Assembly (NCBI GenBank): GCA_964437735.1
Contig: CAYTID010000030.1
Location: forward strand, 1 to 22,434
Source of the DNA: CAYTID01 sp964437735
GTDB lineage: Bacteria; Bacteroidota; Ignavibacteria; UBA10030; BY39
Length of the DNA stretch: 22,434 bases
Direction of reading: 5' to 3'
In this document: positions 16,759 through 22,434 of the stretch, one piece after another
Layout of the letters: the number at the start of each line of letters is the position of its first letter
Position numbering within the stretch: the stretch's first letter is position 1
Position numbers and translations under genes: made by a program
Notes under the pieces: generated by a model
What the model was told of the DNA's origin: nothing
Databases searched by the model: none
The model's input: only the letters and a program-made list of their open reading frames with translations

Positions 16759-17301
16759 GTGAAAAGTAATTTTATTTTAAAGATCAGTGCAGTGTGTATC
16801 ATTATTTTAGCAGTTTCATTCTCGACTTCATTGGCTCAAGGAGTTAAGTTGGGTTTTGTAAATTCCGCCAAAATATTAAAGGAACTGCCCGAAGCTCAGG
16901 AAGCTCAAAAGAAACTCGATGCAAAAGGAAAAGCCTGGCAGGATGAATTGGAAAAAATGAGCAAAGACTTACAGAAACGATATGAAGATTATCAAAAAAA
17001 ATCAGGTATGCTGAATGAACAAGCAAAGCTGGCTGCTCAACAGGAATTAGTTGAATTAGAACAAACTGTTCTAAAATTCAGATCCGAAAAATTCGGCTCC
17101 GATGGAGAATTGGCTATCGAAACAGAAAAACTTCTTGAACCAATAAAAGAAAAAGTATTAAAAGCTATCGAACAGATTGCCAAAGAAGAAAAAATCAGTT
17201 TCATTTTTGACAGAAATGATCAGATTATGGTACTCCTTTATGGCGATGTAAATTTCGATTACACTTTCAAAGTTTTGGATAAATTAAAAAGATCAAAGTA
17301 A
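16759..17301 (+). CDS. skp: Periplasmic chaperone, Skp/OmpH family (first copy)
   Basis: Skp-like chaperone that carries unfolded outer-membrane proteins through the periplasm to BAM. The 180-residue precursor has a signal peptide (basic start, hydrophobic 10-22, SLA|Q at 26-27). Strand VKLGFVNSAKIL follows, then ELPEAQEAQKKLDAKGKAWQ, which leads into two long charged helices (about 45-135) that form the tentacle arms. The C-terminal strand-helix ISFIFDRNDQIMVLLYG packs into the trimer body. It starts at GTG (16759), preceded by AAGAGGT. There is no in-frame ATG nearby. It lies 49 bp after bamA and 24 bp before a close paralogue. Confidence 0.9.
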   Translation: MKSNFILKISAVCIIILAVSFSTSLAQGVKLGFVNSAKILKELPEAQEAQKKLDAKGKAWQDELEKMSKDLQKRYEDYQKKSGMLNEQAKLAAQQELVELEQTVLKFRSEKFGSDGELAIETEKLLEPIKEKVLKAIEQIAKEEKISFIFDRNDQIMVLLYGDVNFDYTFKVLDKLKRSK

Positions 17302-17325
17302 ACAATAACTATTTATGGAAAAGTT

Positions 17326-17853
17326 ATGAATATAAAAAAAGTATTTATACCGATAATACTTGCTTTGACAATAATTTCCATTAGTTTTTCACAAAGCAAG
17401 ATAGGGTGGGTAAACTCTCAAACTATAATGGAAAAATTGCCTGAAGCGCAAGATGCCCAGCGTCAGCTTGACGGAATTGTAACCGAGTGGCAGAATGAGC
17501 TTGCCAAAATGCAAAACGAGTGGCAGAAAAAATTTGCTGAATATGATAAGAAAAAGCTCATAATGACAGAAAAAGGCAGAATTGAAGCTGAACGTGAGTT
17601 GCAGGAGCTTGATAAAAAAATCGCGGATTTCAGAAACAAGAAATTCGGACAAAACGGTGAACTTTTTCAAAAGCAGAACGAATTAATGAAACCTGTTCAG
17701 GATAAAATTTTCAAGGCAATACAGGATGTTGCCAAAGAAGAAGGTTATGATTACGTGTTTGATAAAAGCGGCGATATTCTGTTAATGTATACAAACGATA
17801 AATTCGATCTGACATTATTGGTTTTTGAAAAAATTAAAACCTATAAACGCTAG
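17326..17853 (+). CDS. Periplasmic chaperone, Skp/OmpH family (second, tandem copy)
   Basis: A 175-residue paralogue of the preceding protein with the same architecture. It has a signal peptide (MNIKKVFIPI start, cleavage near residue 22), the strand SKIGWVNSQTIM, KLPEAQDAQRQLDGIVTEWQ, a long Lys/Glu/Gln-rich coiled coil (about 45-130) and the C-terminal FDKSGDILLMYTNDKFDLTL. The two mature proteins align along their whole length without large gaps, which points to an old tandem duplication. The coiled coil differs in charge pattern, so the partners may differ in client range or form mixed trimers. lpxD begins two bases after its stop. Confidence 0.88.
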   Translation: MNIKKVFIPIILALTIISISFSQSKIGWVNSQTIMEKLPEAQDAQRQLDGIVTEWQNELAKMQNEWQKKFAEYDKKKLIMTEKGRIEAERELQELDKKIADFRNKKFGQNGELFQKQNELMKPVQDKIFKAIQDVAKEEGYDYVFDKSGDILLMYTNDKFDLTLLVFEKIKTYKR

Positions 17854-17855
17854 TA

Positions 17856-18959
17856 ATGAAAATATCAAAAATAATCGAACTTGTTAAGGGTGAGATTATA
17901 GACGGCGATGATTTTGAGATTTATCATCTCGCCAAAATTGAAGATGCGGGTCCTGGCGACATTACATTCTTATCAAATCCCAAATACATAAAATATTTGT
18001 CTACCACAAATGCCGGCGCTGTATTAGTGGCAAAAAATCTTCAGTCACAAGAACTCGAAAAAAGAACTTCACCCATTTGCCTGATTCGTGTCGATGACCC
18101 GTACGTGGCATTTCTCAAGCTCCTCGATGTGTTTTATCCTGCACCGGATATGCTGCAAATAGGTATTCATCCGAGTGCGGTTATTGCCGAATCGGCAAAA
18201 ATTGAGAATGATGCTGCCATCGGTGCGAATGTATTTATTGGAGAAAAATGCATCATCGGAAAGAATTCTTCGATCTGGCACGGAACTGTTTTACAAAATG
18301 ATGTAGTTATTGGAAACGACACTGTGATCTATCCCAACGTTTCTATCAGAGAAAATTGTAAAATCGGTAATCGTGTTATTATACATTCCGGAACTGTAAT
18401 CGGCAGCGACGGTTTCGGCTTTGCTCCAAAACCCGACGGGACTTATGAAAAAATACCACAACGTGGAATCGTTGTTATTGAGGATGATGTCGAGATCGGA
18501 TCTAATTGCAGTATTGATCGCGCAACATTAGGTGAAACAAGAATAAAAAAAGGAGTTAAGCTGGATAACCTTATACAGGTTGCCCACAACGTTGTTATCG
18601 AAGAAAACACCGTAATCGCGGCACAAACCGGAATTTCAGGCAGCACAAAAATAGGGAAAAATTGTATTCTTGGGGGACAAGTAGGTGTTGTCGGTCATAT
18701 TAAGATTGCTGACCGGACAATAGTAGCGGCTCAATCGGGTGTATCGAAGCCGGTAAAAGAAGAAGGCAAGACAGTTTTTGGTTACCCTGCACTTGAAGCG
18801 GGTGAGATGAGAAGAATAATTGCTTCCCAAAGATCCGTACCTGAGTTAATTAAGGAATTCGATAATTTAAAAAAACGCTTAATTGAACTTGAAAAAAAAT
18901 TTTCAGACAAAAATAAAAAGGTTATAGCAGATGATAGCTCATCAGAGAACAATCAGTAA
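17856..18959 (+). CDS. lpxD: UDP-3-O-acylglucosamine N-acyltransferase
   Basis: Third step of lipid A synthesis: N-acylates UDP-3-O-acylglucosamine using a 3-hydroxyacyl-ACP donor in the cytoplasm. The 367-residue protein has an N-terminal uridine-binding domain (about 1-100, with AGPGDITFLSNPKY at 31-44) and a left-handed beta-helix built from hexapeptide repeats (about 104-300). The catalytic motif is IQVAHNVVIEENTVIAAQTG (240-259), with His244 equivalent to E. coli His239. A helical C-terminus (about 316-350) follows, then a charged tail. Its ATG is two bases after the second skp stop. The last 29 bases overlap the start of the lpxC-fabZ gene in another frame. Confidence 0.95.
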   Translation: MKISKIIELVKGEIIDGDDFEIYHLAKIEDAGPGDITFLSNPKYIKYLSTTNAGAVLVAKNLQSQELEKRTSPICLIRVDDPYVAFLKLLDVFYPAPDMLQIGIHPSAVIAESAKIENDAAIGANVFIGEKCIIGKNSSIWHGTVLQNDVVIGNDTVIYPNVSIRENCKIGNRVIIHSGTVIGSDGFGFAPKPDGTYEKIPQRGIVVIEDDVEIGSNCSIDRATLGETRIKKGVKLDNLIQVAHNVVIEENTVIAAQTGISGSTKIGKNCILGGQVGVVGHIKIADRTIVAAQSGVSKPVKEEGKTVFGYPALEAGEMRRIIASQRSVPELIKEFDNLKKRLIELEKKFSDKNKKVIADDSSSENNQ

Positions 18960-20394
18960 AAATATTTCTATAAAAGGATTAGGATTACATACGGGTGTGG
19001 AAACAACTCTTACATTTAAACCGGCGCCCGAAGATTACGGAATTAGATTCAAGAGAGTCGATTTAGGCGGAAGCCCTGAAATTCCGGCATTGGTTGATCT
19101 TGTGATTGATGTTTCAAGAGGGACGACTCTCTCTCTAGGTGATGCGAAGGTTCACACTATCGAACATATACTTGCGGCAATTGTCGGTCTGCAAATTGAC
19201 AATATTATTATCGAATTGGATAATATAGAACCACCAATTATCGATGGCAGTGCCAGACCCTTTATTGACGCCCTTATCAATGCGGGTTTGCATTCACAAA
19301 ACGCAATGAAAGACTATTTAATTATAGATCAAACCATCCACTACAGAGATGAAAAAAAAGGAGTCGATATTGTCGCCTTACCAACTGACGATTATCGGGT
19401 TACAGTAATGATAGATTATAACAATCCTGCCTTGGGAAGTCAACATACAGGTTTGTTTAATCTGGAAAAAGAGTTCATCGAAGAATTTTCTTCTGCAAGA
19501 ACATTTTGTTTTTTAAATGAAGTCGAAGTACTTCATTCTCTTGGGCTTATTAAAGGAGGTAACCTGGATAATGCGATAGTGATTGTCGACCGGGATATGC
19601 CTGATGATGAAATACGGCGTGTCGCAGAAAAATTAGGAATCGGTGATTCAGTTATCTTAGGTAAAACCGGCGCTTTGAATAATAAACTGCTACGTTATAA
19701 AAACGAACCTGCACGTCACAAGCTTCTTGATTTAATGGGTGATCTGGCATTGATTGGTGCGCCGATAAAAGCACAAATTTTGGCAGCACGCCCCGGACAT
19801 GCCAGCAACGTCGAATTCGCAAAGCTTGTCCGAAAAATGTATTTGCAAAAAAAACTCGTTAAAAAATATCAACACGAAAAGAAAGAAGGAGTTGTTTTTG
19901 ATATTAACGCTATCAAAAAAATTCTTCCTCACCGATATCCGTTTTTGTTGATCGATAAGATTATCGATTTCAAATTGGATGAATCGATTATCGGCGTAAA
20001 AAATGTAACCGTCAACGAACCTTTTTTTGAGGGTCATTTTCCCGGTCAGCCGGTAATGCCCGGAGTTTTAATAATTGAAGCGATGGCTCAGACAGGAGGT
20101 ATTTTATTGTTAAATGGCGTCGAAAATCCGGGTGATAAATTAGTCTATTTTATGACGATTAATAATGTAAAATTCAGAAAACCAGTTTTACCGGGCGATC
20201 AACTGATTTTCGAAGTGTCTTTAGTCAACCGCCGGAGTAAAATGGCATTTGTGGCAGGTAAAGCCTATGTTGATGGATCGCTTGTCGCTGAGGCAGATTT
20301 GTCGGCGGCAATTGTCGACAGGATTGACGGCACGAGCACAAAAAGTGATCAACAAAAATTTGAAAAACCGAAAGAACAATTTAAAGTAAATTAA
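18931..20394 (+). CDS. lpxC-fabZ: Bifunctional UDP-3-O-acyl-GlcNAc deacetylase / 3-hydroxyacyl-ACP dehydratase (LpxC-FabZ fusion)
   Basis: Residues 1-310 are LpxC, the zinc deacetylase that commits to lipid A. VHTIEHILAAI (74-84) supplies Glu78 and zinc ligand His79, and ARHKLLDLMGD (261-271) supplies zinc ligands His263 and Asp267. RPGHASN contains His290, spaced 27 residues from His263 as in E. coli (His238/His265). The gap between the first ligand and the second is about 25 residues longer than in E. coli. A basic linker (about 306-325) joins residues 326-465, a complete FabZ hotdog domain with ILPHRYPFLLIDKI and FFEGHFPGQPVMPG. Catalytic His369 and Glu383 keep the 14-residue FabZ spacing. 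The ATG at 18931 overlaps lpxD by 29 nt and matches the LpxC start. The fusion couples membrane phospholipid and lipid A supply. Confidence 0.96.
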   Translation: MIAHQRTISKNISIKGLGLHTGVETTLTFKPAPEDYGIRFKRVDLGGSPEIPALVDLVIDVSRGTTLSLGDAKVHTIEHILAAIVGLQIDNIIIELDNIEPPIIDGSARPFIDALINAGLHSQNAMKDYLIIDQTIHYRDEKKGVDIVALPTDDYRVTVMIDYNNPALGSQHTGLFNLEKEFIEEFSSARTFCFLNEVEVLHSLGLIKGGNLDNAIVIVDRDMPDDEIRRVAEKLGIGDSVILGKTGALNNKLLRYKNEPARHKLLDLMGDLALIGAPIKAQILAARPGHASNVEFAKLVRKMYLQKKLVKKYQHEKKEGVVFDINAIKKILPHRYPFLLIDKIIDFKLDESIIGVKNVTVNEPFFEGHFPGQPVMPGVLIIEAMAQTGGILLLNGVENPGDKLVYFMTINNVKFRKPVLPGDQLIFEVSLVNRRSKMAFVAGKAYVDGSLVAEADLSAAIVDRIDGTSTKSDQQKFEKPKEQFKVN

Positions 20395-20395
20395 T

Positions 20396-21184
20396 ATGGC
20401 AACTAATATTGATAAGCATGCGATAGTGCATCCCGAAGCTCAACTGGGCGAAAATGTTTCAGTGGGGCCCTTCACAATAATAGAAAAAAATGTGATTGTA
20501 GATGACGGAACACAAATCGCCTCCGGCGCATTACTCGCGAGCGGAGCCCGTGTAGGTCAGAACTGTAAAATATTTCATGGCGCTGTATTGGCAACCTTGC
20601 CGCAGGATTTGAAATTCGGCGGAGAAGAAACCACACTCGAAATAGGCAACAATACAACCGTCCGTGAATTTGCAACTTTAAACCGTGGAACAAAAGCACA
20701 TAATAGAACTGTAATTGGAAGTAATTGCTTTTTGATGGCATACATGCATGTTGCCCACGATTGTATAATAGGTGACAACGTCATCATTGCGAATGCAGTC
20801 AACATGGCGGGACATGTTGAAATCGAGGATAATGTAATAATCGGCGGTATGACTGCAATACATCAATTTGTACGAATCGGACGAAACGCTATGGTGGGCG
20901 GAGGCTGCAGAGCATCAAAAGACATACCTCCTTATATTTTGGCGGGGGGTGATCCTGTTAGCTTTGAAGGAACAAATATTATCGGTTTAAAACGGAAAAA
21001 CTTTTCTTCGGAAAGTATTTCAAAAATGGAAGAAGCATATCACATTTTATATGAATCGGGTCTTAATGTGTCTCAGGCAGTTCAAAAAATTAAATCTGAA
21101 TTAGAGATAACCGATGAAATAAAAAATATCATCGATTTTATAGGAAAAAGTAAAAGAGGCATCATCGGTAGACGAAGAAAATGA
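20396..21184 (+). CDS. lpxA: UDP-N-acetylglucosamine O-acyltransferase
   Basis: First step of lipid A synthesis: transfers a 3-hydroxyacyl chain from ACP to the 3-OH of UDP-GlcNAc. The 262-residue length equals E. coli LpxA. A left-handed beta-helix of hexapeptide repeats (about 8-185) contains the catalytic motif MHVAHDCIIGDN (117-128), with His121 equivalent to E. coli His125. GGMTAIHQFVRIG and the C-terminal helical domain starting at GLKRKNFS follow. At the hydrocarbon-ruler position, E. coli Gly173 aligns with Arg172 here (in VGGGCRASKDIPPY), suggesting a changed acyl-chain preference. It starts one base after the lpxC-fabZ stop and overlaps the next gene by ATGA. lpxB and lpxK are not in the window. 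Confidence 0.95.
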   Translation: MATNIDKHAIVHPEAQLGENVSVGPFTIIEKNVIVDDGTQIASGALLASGARVGQNCKIFHGAVLATLPQDLKFGGEETTLEIGNNTTVREFATLNRGTKAHNRTVIGSNCFLMAYMHVAHDCIIGDNVIIANAVNMAGHVEIEDNVIIGGMTAIHQFVRIGRNAMVGGGCRASKDIPPYILAGGDPVSFEGTNIIGLKRKNFSSESISKMEEAYHILYESGLNVSQAVQKIKSELEITDEIKNIIDFIGKSKRGIIGRRRK

Positions 21185-21957
21185 CTTGGCAGTACTTAAA
21201 TACGGGTTTCGGAACAGGAAAATTTAATATGGATTTTGATGAAAACCTGACTGCTTCTATGATCGATGGAAAAGAAATTCAAACTCTTCGTTTTTACGGA
21301 TGGGATCCGCCCGCCATTTCTTTAGGCTATAATCAGAACATACTCGATATCAACACAGATTTGTGTAAGGAAAACGGTGTCGATATTGTGCGCAGACCTA
21401 CAGGAGGCAGAGCCATACTGCATTGGAACGAATTAACCTATAGTGTAACAATGTTTGCGGACGGAGTATCTGTATCCAATGTTTATGAAAGAATTAGCGC
21501 AGCGTTGGTGAAAGGATTACGTATGATGGGGATCGATGCAGAACTTGAGAAATCGCAACCCGATTTTCAAAAATTGTATAAAAATAGCTCGTCTATTCCT
21601 TGTTTTTCAAGCTCAGCGAAATATGAAATACAATACCAGGGAAAAAAAATTGTCGGAAGCGCTCAACGTCGATATTCAACAAAAGACGGTCGTGAAATTG
21701 CGTTGCAGCATGGTTCAATTTTACTCGGACCCGAGCACAAGCAACTTGTCGATTATTTAGCTGTGTATAATGAGGACAGTATCGGAATGATGAAAAAAGA
21801 TCTTTCCGAAAAAACTATTGATGCAGAAAATATTTTGGGGAGAAAAATTGACATCGAAGAAGCGGCTGAATACATGAAAGCCGGTTTTATAGATGAATGG
21901 GGGATTGAATTTGTAAACGAAATGTTTGTCAAAGAAAATAAAGAACTTATAATATGA
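21181..21957 (+). CDS. LipM/LplA-family octanoyl- or lipoyl-transferase
   Basis: Member of the biotin/lipoate A/B ligase (BPL_LplA_LipB) fold that attaches octanoate or lipoate to carrier domains. Evidence in the 258 residues: RFYGWDPPAISLGYNQ (37-52), the RRPTGGRAILH substrate loop (71-81), IPCFSSSAKYEI (139-150) and GKKIVGSAQRR (154-164) with a candidate Lys155 or Lys156, then LQHGSILL (175-182). The Cys141 in PCF resembles the acyl-thioester Cys150 of Bacillus LipM. This favours an octanoyl-ACP:protein transferase over ATP-dependent LplA, and no C-terminal LplA accessory domain is present. It overlaps lpxA by ATGA at its start and panB by ATGA at its end, so it is co-translated with envelope and coenzyme genes. 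Exact donor is unproven. Confidence 0.8.
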   Translation: MTWQYLNTGFGTGKFNMDFDENLTASMIDGKEIQTLRFYGWDPPAISLGYNQNILDINTDLCKENGVDIVRRPTGGRAILHWNELTYSVTMFADGVSVSNVYERISAALVKGLRMMGIDAELEKSQPDFQKLYKNSSSIPCFSSSAKYEIQYQGKKIVGSAQRRYSTKDGREIALQHGSILLGPEHKQLVDYLAVYNEDSIGMMKKDLSEKTIDAENILGRKIDIEEAAEYMKAGFIDEWGIEFVNEMFVKENKELII

Positions 21958-22434
21958 CAAAAGAAAAAAGACAAAAGGTTACTACAAAAAGTCTTATTCA
22001 GATGAAAAAAGATGGTGAGAAAATCGCCGCACTCACAGCTTACGATTATATTATTGCAAAAATGCTTGACGAGGCGGATATCGATGTTGTATTAGTCGGT
22101 GATTCACTCGGAAACGTTGTTCAAGGACAACCAACCACGCTTCCTGTCACAGTTGATGAGATGATTTATCATACTAAAGCGGTTAGAAAAGGAGTAAGCC
22201 GAGCCTTAGTTGTTGTCGATATGCCGTTTTTATCGTATCAGATAAGCATTGAAGATGCAGTCCGGAATTGCGGACGGGTTTTAAAAGAAACAGGCGCCGA
22301 AGCAATTAAGATTGAAGGTGGGAAACATATGGTTGAGACCATCAAGCGGTTGGTTGAAATAGGAATTCCTGTCATGGGCCATCTCGGATTAACTCCCCAA
22401 TCGATACATAAATTCGGAAGTTATGATGTGCGGG
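21954..22434 (+). CDS. panB: 3-methyl-2-oxobutanoate hydroxymethyltransferase, N-terminal part (cut by the right edge)
   Basis: First committed step of pantothenate and coenzyme A synthesis: adds a hydroxymethyl group from methylene-tetrahydrofolate to ketoisovalerate. The first 160 codons are present, and the frame is open to the window end. Motifs: IAALTAYDYIIAKMLDEA, then VVLVGDSLGNVVQG with the Mg-binding Asp of the VGDS motif. TLPVTVDEMIYHTKAV, VVVDMPFLSY with the second metal-ligand Asp, EAIKIEGG with the catalytic-region Glu, and VMGHLGLTPQSIHKFG complete the visible part. The ATG at 21954 overlaps the preceding stop (ATGA). About 100 C-terminal residues lie beyond the window. Confidence 0.95.
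   Translation, partial: MTKEKRQKVTTKSLIQMKKDGEKIAALTAYDYIIAKMLDEADIDVVLVGDSLGNVVQGQPTTLPVTVDEMIYHTKAVRKGVSRALVVVDMPFLSYQISIEDAVRNCGRVLKETGAEAIKIEGGKHMVETIKRLVEIGIPVMGHLGLTPQSIHKFGSYDVR

Noticed and set aside
1..22434. CRISPR arrays, tRNA or rRNA genes, insertion sequences, phage or defence genes
   Set aside because: No regularly spaced repeats, cloverleaf structures, transposase or integrase motifs or terminal inverted repeats were seen. Every long stretch is accounted for by conserved genes.

Overview
This window is a compact, AT-rich bacterial chromosome segment carrying 22 protein genes (two cut by the window edges). It has no tRNA, rRNA, CRISPR array, insertion sequence or phage gene that I can see. 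The source is most likely a Gram-negative member of the Bacteroidota/Chlorobi/Ignavibacteria superphylum. Three things suggest this: lpxC and fabZ are fused into one gene, as is common in that group; a well-spaced TTG-N20-TAnnTTTG promoter lies in front of uppS, which is the Bacteroidota-type -33/-7 consensus; and two skp/ompH paralogues sit in tandem after bamA. A finer taxonomic placement would be a guess.

Layout. (1) Positions 1-454, minus strand: clpS, then the start of alaS, cut by the left edge. (2) Positions 455-682: a 228-bp divergent intergenic region with a nested palindrome. (3) Positions 683-3143, plus strand: aspA and corA. (4) Positions 3144-3346: a 203-bp AT-rich spacer with a possible promoter. 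(5) Positions 3347-9761: an apparent operon of a HisA-like TIM barrel lacking the HisA catalytic residues, a PfkB-family kinase, dapB, dapA, dapD (succinylase-route lysine/diaminopimelate synthesis), an RmlD-like reductase and serS. (6) Positions 9807-13420: two half-transporter genes forming an asymmetric heterodimeric ABC exporter. (7) Positions 13535 to the right edge: uppS, bamA, skp, skp, lpxD, lpxC-fabZ, lpxA, a LipM/LplA-type acyl ligase or transferase, and the start of panB. No stretch longer than about 300 bases lacks a gene.

How the genes work together. The dap genes supply diaminopimelate for peptidoglycan and lysine. UppS makes the lipid carrier for wall and O-antigen units. BamA and the two Skp proteins assemble and escort outer-membrane proteins. 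LpxA, LpxC and LpxD make the acylated UDP-glucosamine precursor of lipid A, while the fused FabZ domain serves fatty-acid elongation from the same hydroxyacyl-ACP pool. Most genes after 13535 are separated by a few bases or overlap (ATGA at lpxA/lipM-like and lipM-like/panB; 29 nt at lpxD/lpxC), which indicates co-transcription and translational coupling.

Most of the window is conserved housekeeping. The least explained part is the HisA-like/PfkB pair at 3347-5037. It keeps the HisA phosphate-binding motifs but has Arg and Thr where HisA has its two catalytic aspartates, and it is joined directly to a sugar-kinase-like gene and then dapB.
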